Shown here: piece by piece, positions 24,172 through 32,566 of the stretch
Numbering within the stretch: position 1 is the first letter of the stretch
How the letters are laid out: the number at the start of each line of letters is the position of its first letter
DNA from: an uncultured Woeseiaceae bacterium
GTDB lineage: Bacteria; Pseudomonadota; Gammaproteobacteria; Steroidobacterales; Woeseiaceae
Reading direction: 5' to 3'
Assembly: GCA_945788625.1 (NCBI GenBank)
Contig: CALZMQ010000023.1
Span: forward strand, 1-55,466
Length of the DNA: 55,466 bases
The notes under the pieces: generated by a model
Seen by the model: the letters and a program-made list of their open reading frames with translations, nothing else
What the model was told of the DNA's origin: nothing
The model's database searches: none
Program-made: the position numbers and the translations under genes

Positions 24172-26693
24172 TGGCGGGTCTGTCGGCTTCAATCGGAGAT
24201 ACAGAGCTGGCATTTGCTTTCCATACCGCAAGGGAGGACTTTCTCGTCGTCGCCGTGCTCGTCGGCCTCGGCGTTGTAGTCCTGGTCGTTGTCGCCCTCA
24301 AACAGGGCCGAGCCAGACCGGGCGTATTGCTGCTGCTTTCACTGGTTGCCCTGAGCTTTGTCGTTGCCATTGCCGACCCGGTCGTCCTCACTCGCGACCG
24401 GTTGCCGGACAGAAACCTCACGGTGGTCCTGGATGTTTCCGAAAGCGCGAGCCGTGCCGCTCCCATCGATCTAATGAAGCTGATTGAACCGCTGCACAAG
24501 CAGGCGATGGATACTGACAGGCGTTGGTACGGCAACCTGGTTGCATTTGGCAAATCCGCGGAACCCGTGGCCAGCCAGGTGCCACTCCTTGATCTCGAGG
24601 CAGCAAGCAGTTCCGATTTCGGCGCGATTGCCAAAGCGTTGGGGCCGGACACCAGCAATATTGCCGCCGGGCTGAATCAAGCGAAAGAATTTGGTGGAGA
24701 CGTTATCCTGGTCAGTGACGGACTGCAGAACGCGGGCGACGCCATCGATGCCGCGGCCAGCATGGCGGCTCAGGGTCAGCGCTTGCATGTGATTCCACTG
24801 CTCAGTCAACCGCCGCGCGGCGGCCTCGAATCACTCGACGTTCCGCCGTTGATCAGCAACCGGCGCACCACCGCTCGCGGCGTTCTGCGAAACAACGAAG
24901 AAACCCCGGCCGTTCTTGGCGTCTCGACGTCTTTACCGGGTAGCGACGAGGCGCAAAATCAGTACGGACTGCGTCCGGAAAGTTGGCGCCCGTTCCGTAA
25001 GGAACTGGCGTTTACAGAAGACGGGCTGCAACCGGTCAGGGTGGTTGTCGAGCGTGAGGACGAAAGTCAATTCAACCGGGACAAATTCACGTTCGTTACG
25101 TCGCCGCTGAAAATCGCTGTCGTCGGGGAGGCTGCCTGGCTGGATGAAAGCAACTTTCCGGAAATGGACTTTCGTCGTTTCGGTCCTGCGGAAGCCTTCA
25201 GTCCTGGCAACTGGGACGTGGTCGTGCTGGACGGCATCGCCGCAGAAGGCCTTGGCCCAAACCGGCTCGCCGGATTGAGAAAGGCGGTCGAAATCGACCA
25301 GGTTGGTCTCTTGCTGATCAATGGACCTCACCCCATGCCGAAGACGGAAGATTCCGTGCTGATCTCCTATGCGGATACACCGATCGATCCGTTGTTGCCG
25401 GTCAGCGGTGATCCACGGATGGTCATTCCCCAACGGCCGGAACTCGATGTACAGGTTTTCCTGGATGTGTCCGGGTCGATGTGTGGCAATGCAAACCAAC
25501 GGATTGCTCGTCAACTCGTCAATCACGTCGCCTGTGAATTGAACCCGGGCGATTCCCTGGAAATCGTCAGCTTCGATACAACCTGCAAGACCGAGCTTCG
25601 TACGACATACGAGCAAAATGACCTTTGCGAAACGGTGTCCAGGCTACCGATCATCTGTCGTGGTGGCGGCACGGTGACCTCGTGTACCGCCAAGCAGTTC
25701 AATCGAAGTAACCGCTGCGGAATGATTTTCATCTCCGATACGGAGTTTCGCGAAACTGTCGTGGCGCCCGAATGCTCATCCACCGTGCTGGCAGTGGGTT
25801 CGCAAGCAGATCCGAATCGCTTCGCAGACTTCGATGAGTTCCATGCGATTGTCAGCAGCGGCGGCGCCAGCACCGTTTCGCTGGAATTCATGCAGCCCAG
25901 GCCGAGAGAAGAAAAGTTTCAGCGAGGCGAGTACGAGCCGGTCATCCTGGCACCCGGCTACCTGCCGTTGGACACGCGCCTGGAGGGGCACGCTGTTAGT
26001 TATCTTCGGCGGGGTGGAGAGCGCATCGCGGTGCGCCCGGACCCGAAGGACCCGCTCCTGGCGTTTCGGAATATCGGCGCATCGAGCGTCGGTGTTTTCA
26101 CCAGTGCAATACCGCGCGGCTGGGCGCAGAGCGCTGCCGCAACCGAGGCAATCCGTCGCTGGCTGCAGCGCGTGGCAAGCTGGTCGCAGCGGGAGAGATA
26201 CATGGTAACGGCGGAGCGGAATGCGAATGCTCTGTCCGTAGGTGTCTCGGTCCTGACCGGCGAAGCGCCGGCAGACATCGACCTGGCGCTGGTCAGGCCC
26301 GAAGGAGATGTCATCTCATTGTCGCCGTACCTGCAGGATGGCGAATTTCGGGCGCGAATCACCTTGCCCAGGGAAAGTGGTTGGCATCATTTACGAATCA
26401 CGGAAGATGTCACCGGCGACGACCCGTCGACAGCCGATGTCCCGGTGTTTCTGCCATCGGCTCAACAGGAGAGCGCGAGCGCGAACACGGATGAACGGCG
26501 TTCCCACGGTCAAAACCTCCAGCTTTTGAGCGCGCTGGCCTCGATGACCGGGGGCATCGTGAACCCAACTCCCGGATTCCTGGCGGGCCAGGACAATCGC
26601 ATCGAGCCGGATCAACTTATCCTGTGGCCGTGGTTCGCTGTTCTTGGCGGACTGGGTTTCCTGCTGTTGATCTTCCTGGAGCGAAGGCATTGA
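24171..26693 (+). CDS. Large membrane protein with two vWA domains around a GATase-like region
   Basis: 840 residues from ATG 24171, with GGAGG upstream. Two N-terminal helices (LVVAVLVGLGVVVLVVVAL; VLLLLSLVALSFVVAI) are followed by a first vWA-like domain (VVLDVSESAS, MIDAS at 88-92). A middle region resembles the class I amidotransferase-like fold seen in related membrane proteins (WDVVVLDGIAAEGLG, GLLLINGPHPMP). Then comes a second vWA with an intact MIDAS near residue 432 (VFLDVSGSMCGNA), a beta-rich region and a C-terminal helix (WFAVLGGLGFLLLIFL). It likely pairs with the BatA-like neighbour as MoxR clients. Overlaps the next gene by 4 bp. Confidence 0.75.
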   Translation: MAGLSASIGDTELAFAFHTAREDFLVVAVLVGLGVVVLVVVALKQGRARPGVLLLLSLVALSFVVAIADPVVLTRDRLPDRNLTVVLDVSESASRAAPIDLMKLIEPLHKQAMDTDRRWYGNLVAFGKSAEPVASQVPLLDLEAASSSDFGAIAKALGPDTSNIAAGLNQAKEFGGDVILVSDGLQNAGDAIDAAASMAAQGQRLHVIPLLSQPPRGGLESLDVPPLISNRRTTARGVLRNNEETPAVLGVSTSLPGSDEAQNQYGLRPESWRPFRKELAFTEDGLQPVRVVVEREDESQFNRDKFTFVTSPLKIAVVGEAAWLDESNFPEMDFRRFGPAEAFSPGNWDVVVLDGIAAEGLGPNRLAGLRKAVEIDQVGLLLINGPHPMPKTEDSVLISYADTPIDPLLPVSGDPRMVIPQRPELDVQVFLDVSGSMCGNANQRIARQLVNHVACELNPGDSLEIVSFDTTCKTELRTTYEQNDLCETVSRLPIICRGGGTVTSCTAKQFNRSNRCGMIFISDTEFRETVVAPECSSTVLAVGSQADPNRFADFDEFHAIVSSGGASTVSLEFMQPRPREEKFQRGEYEPVILAPGYLPLDTRLEGHAVSYLRRGGERIAVRPDPKDPLLAFRNIGASSVGVFTSAIPRGWAQSAAATEAIRRWLQRVASWSQRERYMVTAERNANALSVGVSVLTGEAPADIDLALVRPEGDVISLSPYLQDGEFRARITLPRESGWHHLRITEDVTGDDPSTADVPVFLPSAQQESASANTDERRSHGQNLQLLSALASMTGGIVNPTPGFLAGQDNRIEPDQLILWPWFAVLGGLGFLLLIFLERRH

Positions 26694-27724
26694 GCGACGC
26701 CGAGCGCAACGAGACGCCGCAGGTGGCAAAGGACACGGCCGCGTTCGTCCTCAGTGCGGCTGGCGATACGAACCTGATCGCGCAACTAATGCTGGAGGAA
26801 GTCATGGATGGCACGGTCCACGAGCCGACTCATCGCGACAAAAGCCACGCCAGGGCAAAACGCGGCAATGGCTTCTGGGCGTGGATCCTGAGGCTCCTTG
26901 GGGCGGCCCCAGTTGAAACTGCAACTGCACAAGCAGAAACCGGAAAGAACCTTCACGCCTTATTCGAAACATTCCGAATTCAACGACAACGATTCCAATC
27001 GCAGCTCGACCCGATTCGAATCTTCCTGGATTCGCCAGGTCTCCAGGAAACGACCAGGAAAAAGTGGACGAAATGGCTGGACAAGCTGCGCGCGGAGAGA
27101 AGCAGCTACTTTGTCAGCCACATGTCGACGAATGACGCGAGGCCCACCGATCTGCCAATGTTGAGGTTCGCGGACACGCTAAGACTGGTTGAAAGCTTCG
27201 GCGTTGAATCGCCGCGGTTCACGCGTGAGATGACCCGTACGGTCCGAAGCTGGCTGCGGCGCAGGTTCTTTGTCTTGCCCGGCGAACCGTGCCTGTTCGG
27301 CATGCAGGGCGACTGCTTCTGGCTGTTGCTCGGTACCTATCACGCGGACGAGCGACTCGAACATATTTCAAATCACCCCGAATGCAAGGCGTGGTCGTCT
27401 CACTGCGTCAAGAACGTCGGTGACTTGAGTGTGTTCGAACAATGGCTGCTGTTCGAGCGGCTGTTTCACGCGGGCATCGAAGACCCGGATTCGAAACTTG
27501 CTGCGGCATTGCTGAAATTGCCGCTGGCCAAAACGCCAAGATACTCGGCCTTGTTCAAAATCGAGGCGTCAGAGGAACTGGAGCAATGCGACCTGCAATG
27601 GATAAAACACCTGGCGAATGACCAGGGATGGGAGGTTCGTTTACACAATGAGCATCAGCAGAGAAGACGTACAGAAAATCGCTTCGCAGCACGAGGGGTT
27701 CCTCACCGAGCTTTACCTGATTAG
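26690..27724 (+). CDS. Unknown soluble protein between the two MoxR modules
   Basis: 344 residues from TTG 26690, overlapping the previous stop, with GGAG upstream. The frame opens earlier at 26624 inside the preceding gene, which I discount. I recognise no domain. It is largely helical and charged, with one possible short hydrophobic segment (FWAWILRLLGA). There is an Arg-rich centre (VRSWLRRRFFVLPG) and several Cys residues (PCLFGMQGDCFWLL, HPECKAWSSHCV). The last ~25 residues (77 bp) overlap the RavA-like gene in another frame and are Arg/Gln-rich, as if an earlier stop had been lost. Confidence 0.6.
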   Translation: MSDAERNETPQVAKDTAAFVLSAAGDTNLIAQLMLEEVMDGTVHEPTHRDKSHARAKRGNGFWAWILRLLGAAPVETATAQAETGKNLHALFETFRIQRQRFQSQLDPIRIFLDSPGLQETTRKKWTKWLDKLRAERSSYFVSHMSTNDARPTDLPMLRFADTLRLVESFGVESPRFTREMTRTVRSWLRRRFFVLPGEPCLFGMQGDCFWLLLGTYHADERLEHISNHPECKAWSSHCVKNVGDLSVFEQWLLFERLFHAGIEDPDSKLAAALLKLPLAKTPRYSALFKIEASEELEQCDLQWIKHLANDQGWEVRLHNEHQQRRRTENRFAARGVPHRALPD

Positions 27725-28673
27725 GGACCAACTGTGCGGAGAATTCTACGACTGCGACGAGCAGATTGACGCATTGATCCTGGCGTTGCTGAGCGGGGAA
27801 TCCCTGCTTTACATCGGTCCGCCAGGGACCGCCAAGTCGATGATTATTCGTAGATTCTGTAACCTGATCGGGTTGATCAACAGCTCCGATCCCGCGGAGA
27901 AAGGAAACAGCAAGTATTTCGAGTTCCTGTTGACGCCTTTCACGGAGCCCACGGAATTATTCGGGCCATGGAATGTGAAGACACTGCGTGACCTGGGCCA
28001 CTATAAGCGGGAGTCGAGAAACGCATTGCAGGAGGCGTCGATTGTCTTCCTGGACGAAGTCTTCAACGGCTCCAGCGCCATCATGAATACACTGCTGGGC
28101 GTCATGCAGGAGAAGATTCTTCACGACCATAGCGGCCGAGTGCGCGTCTCCGTGAAATGTGTTTTCGGCGCTACCAACGAAGTGCCTTCGTCACTCGAGC
28201 ACAGTGCCTTCTTCGATAGGTTCCTAATTCGCGCCGAGACACGGAGAATCCATCCCGACAATGTCGATGAACTGACGAAAGTCGGCTGGAAGACCACATA
28301 CCAAGCTGACAGCCTTCCGATCTCCGAGGAAAAGGCCAAAAAATTCTTCAACTCGATGAAGGGGTTTCATAAAGCAGTCGATACGCTTGGCGATCCGTTG
28401 GCAGGGCTTGATGACGACATCCTGGAAAGGCTGAAAGAAATCGTTCACCGCGCCATTGCAACGGGCGCGAGCCAGATGTCGAATCGCCGTATCGTTCGAA
28501 TGCTGAGGATCATGGTTGCATACCGTTTGTTCCGGCTTGCTACTGCGGAAAAAGAATACAGGTCGCCGATCGAGTCTAATGAACTGTCACTGATCGGCAG
28601 GTACTTCATCGACCACTTCGACGACAAGTCGGCTATGCGCGACCTCGAACAAATCGCAAAGGGTGTCAATTGA
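27648..28673 (+). CDS. RavA-like MoxR-family AAA+ ATPase
   Basis: 341 residues from ATG 27648. Walker A is GPPGTAKS (57-64), and then TPFTEPTELFGPW, Walker B IVFLDEVFNGSS, the LLGVMQEK helix and the sensor FGATNEVPSS. The pattern 'TEPTELFGPW...LDEVFK/N' is that of the RavA branch, clearly different from the MoxR at 20487. RavA works with the vWA protein ViaA on membrane respiratory complexes in enterobacteria. Here the next gene, overlapping by 4 bp, takes the ViaA position. Confidence 0.9.
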   Translation: MSISREDVQKIASQHEGFLTELYLIRDQLCGEFYDCDEQIDALILALLSGESLLYIGPPGTAKSMIIRRFCNLIGLINSSDPAEKGNSKYFEFLLTPFTEPTELFGPWNVKTLRDLGHYKRESRNALQEASIVFLDEVFNGSSAIMNTLLGVMQEKILHDHSGRVRVSVKCVFGATNEVPSSLEHSAFFDRFLIRAETRRIHPDNVDELTKVGWKTTYQADSLPISEEKAKKFFNSMKGFHKAVDTLGDPLAGLDDDILERLKEIVHRAIATGASQMSNRRIVRMLRIMVAYRLFRLATAEKEYRSPIESNELSLIGRYFIDHFDDKSAMRDLEQIAKGVN

Positions 28674-30337
28674 ATCGAATCGTACCAGCAGATTCCTGGC
28701 AATCATTGATCGACCGGACGGACTGGCCAGACCCGAGGGCGCGGGAATTGCTCTGGTATGCGCATGTCCATCATGTGCCGGTCACACCGAGGATTGCCTG
28801 TGAAGTGTGGGACGGCCTGTTTGTCAATCCGCCGGAGCGCTCGGAGTTATTGAAGAAGTTGTATGAGCGCATGCGTGAGCAAATCTCCAGGTCTCAGCAC
28901 ATCGACGGAATCGGCACGGGATTGTCGCCCCAGTCATTTTCGCTGCACACCTATATCAATGTCATCCTGATCTGGCTTCAGAATGTCGTCGAGCGTGACG
29001 ACGACGTGCACTGGCTGTTTGGCGACGAAGGGCACGCGCCAGCGCCCGAAGGCTTCGCCGACATCTACGATCAATACGACGTAGATATTTATCAACGAAT
29101 GCTGGAGTACCTTGACAGTCCGGCCGCCGAACACTTTCTTTTCGAGAGCGCTTTCAGTCTTGCGGGCATGTCCAGGGTGCTGGGTGCCCAGCAGCGCAAA
29201 TCCCAGGAAAGGAGAAAGAAGCGCGACTCGAATTCTGACGTACCGAGTTTTGGCGAATCGGCGCGACTCAGTCTCAACGACGGCGACCTGGTGGCGGTGC
29301 TGAATCGATCCCGCCCGAAGATCAAGTTCAAGTCCAGCCCGCGCCACGTACGGACCATGGAGCAGCGAGTCGGCAAGGAGCCCAGCGCCTCGAGAATCAT
29401 GCAGGGAGGCGTCGAAGGCATCCGACAGTCACGGCGACTGGAGGACGTGCCATACCAGCTTCCAAGCGAACACCTGTTTGACGAAGACGTCTGGTGGAAC
29501 AGGATACTGAACGATCACTTTTTCACCCTGGACAGGCCGCCCAAACGGAAGCGCCATCGTGACGTGCTGTTCGTGGGTTTGCTTCCTCGTTTCGACAACA
29601 TTGGAGGGTTGGCGGCACTCGTCAAATGTGCCTGGTTCGAGGCTGCACTGCAGTTGCTTCGCATCTTGCGCCGATTGGGCCTGGAGGAGAGCGATGCCTT
29701 GTGGATCGAAGTCGAACCCTCAGGTCGCCGAGGGCACTTTCAAACGTCTTTGCAGCCTTTTATCCAGTCATTGCCGGACATGGATGACGATAAGGTGCAC
29801 GATCAGCAGCGCCTTCAGTTCATAGCGCGGATGAGCTGGCTGCCGAAGTTCACCAGTGCAATGCAGAACGAGTATGTCGGCAAAGATACTGAGAATATCG
29901 AAGCCCTCTTTCAGACAGACAAAGACATTGGGTCTCCCGATCACGCGAGCGACTGGGCCCGGAAATTTCACACCCTGGCGAAGTCCGGCGGTGCGACGGC
30001 GCTCGCGTCAGCGACAAACGGCAGGCCCGACGACTACCAGTTCATTCATCTTGTCGCTGCGGTCCCAGGCGTAAAGGCGGACTACACGAATTACATCATT
30101 GACGGGTTACGTCAGACCGTCAGAGGGGACCAGGGCGTCGTCGTCAACTGTTCTGTGCTGCCGATAAATGCGCATAAGCACGAGGAGTGGGTTGTAAGCA
30201 CAGGGCCGGCGTTTCGACAGGAAGGCCGGGTAGAGCCGGAGATCAGGGCGGGTAGAGCAGGCCATGCGGAAGAGATAATCGGAGGCCTGGCTGGCATCTG
30301 GTGCGACCACCTGGTCCAGGGGATCTTTCATGGCTGA
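28670..30337 (+). CDS. Protein in the ViaA position, possibly a degenerate vWA protein
   Basis: 555 residues from TTG 28670. The first ~200 residues are helical (LLWYAHVHHVPVTPRIACEV; YINVILIWLQNVVERDDDV), followed by a basic linker (QERRKKRDSN, KIKFKSSPRH). The C-terminal half has alternating strands and helices (RDVLFVGLLPRFDN, DALWIEVEPSG). This fits the ViaA layout of a helical N-terminus and C-terminal vWA, but where a MIDAS DxSxS should be the sequence reads VGLLPRF. So either it is a vWA without metal site or an unrelated fold. Overlaps the next gene by 8 bp. Confidence 0.5.
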   Translation: MNRIVPADSWQSLIDRTDWPDPRARELLWYAHVHHVPVTPRIACEVWDGLFVNPPERSELLKKLYERMREQISRSQHIDGIGTGLSPQSFSLHTYINVILIWLQNVVERDDDVHWLFGDEGHAPAPEGFADIYDQYDVDIYQRMLEYLDSPAAEHFLFESAFSLAGMSRVLGAQQRKSQERRKKRDSNSDVPSFGESARLSLNDGDLVAVLNRSRPKIKFKSSPRHVRTMEQRVGKEPSASRIMQGGVEGIRQSRRLEDVPYQLPSEHLFDEDVWWNRILNDHFFTLDRPPKRKRHRDVLFVGLLPRFDNIGGLAALVKCAWFEAALQLLRILRRLGLEESDALWIEVEPSGRRGHFQTSLQPFIQSLPDMDDDKVHDQQRLQFIARMSWLPKFTSAMQNEYVGKDTENIEALFQTDKDIGSPDHASDWARKFHTLAKSGGATALASATNGRPDDYQFIHLVAAVPGVKADYTNYIIDGLRQTVRGDQGVVVNCSVLPINAHKHEEWVVSTGPAFRQEGRVEPEIRAGRAGHAEEIIGGLAGIWCDHLVQGIFHG

Positions 30338-32222
30338 GCAGAACTGCTTCGAGATTACGCTTTCTGACGCCGACGCATTGATCGAGATGTTGGCGAACCA
30401 GGATGCAGCGGTTCGACAGGAATTGCTCAAGAATGCCAGGTCACAGACGAGCGGCGGAAAAGTCTCGCTGGTTGTACTTGATCCCGGTGCAGACAAGTAC
30501 GGCGGCGTATTCGATTCTGCGGTCAATCGAAAGCTGGACCTGGAGTCGGGCAACTACCACCCTCTGGAAGCAAACCTGCCGGGATACCTGTTGAACGCGA
30601 ATGAGTCGCGGATTCGCCCGCTCGAAGATGTCCAGCTGTTTCGATACCAGGGTGAGGAAGACGCGATCATCAAACGGCTGGAATACCTCAGCCGGTACCC
30701 GACGACATTCAGGGTTACAACACCACACATGCTCTCGGACGGCGAAAGCGAATTGTTCGTACTGGTTTGTAGTGAATCCGACCGTGACTCGCAAGTTTCA
30801 AACTACAAACCTGACGATTCGCGGGAGACCTGGCGTTGTTATCCGCTCGGGCCTGACCGCTACGTGGCCACAACAGCCACGATGCTGTCGGAGGCTGCAT
30901 TGGCGCTTTTTTCCAGCAGTCTGCTTGAAGAGCCGCTGCGAAGCAGGGTGGGCGGCGCCGAGTGTATCCTGATTTCAAGAGAGGCCTGGCGACCACTGCA
31001 TCTGCATGACCGGGCCGATCTCTGGGATGGCCGTCTGATGCGAGTTGACAGCGGCCCTGTCACGAAGGAGTTCCCTACAGAGAGGTTTCAGCGAGCTGCC
31101 GGCAGTCACGGGCGTATTTTGGAGCTCATCCCGGATAGTCCCTTCAAAGCCAAAATATCGGAAATCGAGACAATCCAACGGGATCTCGACCAATTGCAGG
31201 ATCAATTGGACTACGTATCCAGCATAGCAACGCCCAGCGAACGGATCTTCCGATTCTCAGACGATGACATCGAGGCACTGGTCTGCGCCGTGCGGGATCT
31301 GTCCTATGAAGACGTCGCCAGGGAAAGAGTGTTGTGGGCCAAGTTGGCCAGTGCGGACGGGCAGGCCGGGAATCACTACGTACTGTTCAAGTCGGAAAGT
31401 TCGTTAATCGGCAAGCACTCACCGCTGCAGCGTTGGACGGCGAAATACGTGAAGCCAGCCCAGACGTTTCGTGCCGATCCTTTCTGGCATCGGGACTACG
31501 CGTATCGGTGCAGGTCACGGGTTATGGTGCCGGACGATTACATACTCTATCCACGGCTTCACTCCTGGGACCCAGACAGGATGGACGCCTACCTGAGTGC
31601 GCTGGCAAAGAGATGGAGCGCAATAGATATGCAATCCGACGAAACCTCCGGCGATATCCATGATGTCATTTACCTTTTTGAGAACGGTGATGACAACAAG
31701 ATGGTGATGCGCGTGATCGATCGCCGCGCGTTCGTTCCCTTCCCGAAGCAAGTGGATTTCTTCAACCTGAATATGGTTTTCGTGCGGGAAAAGCTCTCAC
31801 AACGCGTACGGACCGATACAGAAAACAAAGGAGGTGTCTTCTGGGACGACCAGGAGATCAAGGCAATGCGCTCGTTCATCGAGAACGAGCGGCAAGGCCT
31901 GGGAGAAAAACTCGATCGCATTGAAGAAAAGGAAAAACAGGGTTTCGAAGAGTTGGAGAGTCGAATCAAGTCGCTATACGGCGACTTCGACGCACGCGTG
32001 GATCACTTCCTGTGTCAACTGAACACCCGGGTGGACGAACTGGAAGAGCTGATTGCGGATATCAAGGAAGTCAAACGCTTATTGGAGGGCGCAAAACCGG
32101 CACGCAAGCTCAAACTGACCGAGGACCAGATCAAACACATCAACAGGGTGCTCAAGAAGATCGATGAACTTGAAAGAAGAATTGCCGTTCGCAGGGTTGA
32201 CCTGGACGATCTCGAGCCATGA
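30330..32222 (+). CDS. Large soluble protein with C-terminal coiled coil, unknown function
   Basis: 630 residues from ATG 30330. I do not recognise a family. The N-terminal ~450 residues are a mixed globular region (VSLVVLDPGADKYGG; YPTTFRVTTPHMLSDGE; HDVIYLFENGDDNKMVM). The last ~170 residues are heavily charged with heptad-like spacing (IENERQGLGEKLDRIEEKE; LEELIADIKEVKRLLEG), a probable long coiled coil. No signal peptide. The short overlap with the small coiled-coil membrane gene downstream suggests that they assemble together. Confidence 0.6.
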   Translation: MAEQNCFEITLSDADALIEMLANQDAAVRQELLKNARSQTSGGKVSLVVLDPGADKYGGVFDSAVNRKLDLESGNYHPLEANLPGYLLNANESRIRPLEDVQLFRYQGEEDAIIKRLEYLSRYPTTFRVTTPHMLSDGESELFVLVCSESDRDSQVSNYKPDDSRETWRCYPLGPDRYVATTATMLSEAALALFSSSLLEEPLRSRVGGAECILISREAWRPLHLHDRADLWDGRLMRVDSGPVTKEFPTERFQRAAGSHGRILELIPDSPFKAKISEIETIQRDLDQLQDQLDYVSSIATPSERIFRFSDDDIEALVCAVRDLSYEDVARERVLWAKLASADGQAGNHYVLFKSESSLIGKHSPLQRWTAKYVKPAQTFRADPFWHRDYAYRCRSRVMVPDDYILYPRLHSWDPDRMDAYLSALAKRWSAIDMQSDETSGDIHDVIYLFENGDDNKMVMRVIDRRAFVPFPKQVDFFNLNMVFVREKLSQRVRTDTENKGGVFWDDQEIKAMRSFIENERQGLGEKLDRIEEKEKQGFEELESRIKSLYGDFDARVDHFLCQLNTRVDELEELIADIKEVKRLLEGAKPARKLKLTEDQIKHINRVLKKIDELERRIAVRRVDLDDLEP

Positions 32223-32566
32223 AAACATCAACAAGACGTACTGACGTAGACCAAGCGCTGGCCCGCTCGCGGCTGACCCAGGCGGAATATCGCCAGGCTG
32301 ACAATGAGTTGAACGAGACAATCAAACAACGGGAGGTTCGCAATGAGAAGATCCTGGGCGCCGTGCAAGCCGAAGATCATAGGCTCGGCGCTCAGCTGCG
32401 TCGTATCGAACTGAAAATTGCATTACGCAAACAGGCGCTCGAGATTCGCGTGGGAATCTCGAGGCTGGTTAGGTTCGTGCGCACCTGGGCCTGGCGCCTG
32501 TTGCTGCTGTCTCTCGTCGTTCTGATTGGCTGGTTGCTGGTGAAATGGCTGTTCCAGATCGCATAA
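32219..32566 (+). CDS. Small coiled-coil protein with C-terminal membrane anchor
   Basis: 115 residues. Residues ~10-80 are a charged helix rich in Glu, Arg and Gln (QADNELNETIKQREVRNEK; LRRIELKIALRKQALEIR). The C-terminus is one hydrophobic helix (LLLLSLVVLIGWLLVKWLF), so it is tail-anchored in the inner membrane. It could tether the preceding coiled-coil protein to the membrane. Overlaps the next gene by 22 bp. Confidence 0.65.
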   Translation: MKTSTRRTDVDQALARSRLTQAEYRQADNELNETIKQREVRNEKILGAVQAEDHRLGAQLRRIELKIALRKQALEIRVGISRLVRFVRTWAWRLLLLSLVVLIGWLLVKWLFQIA

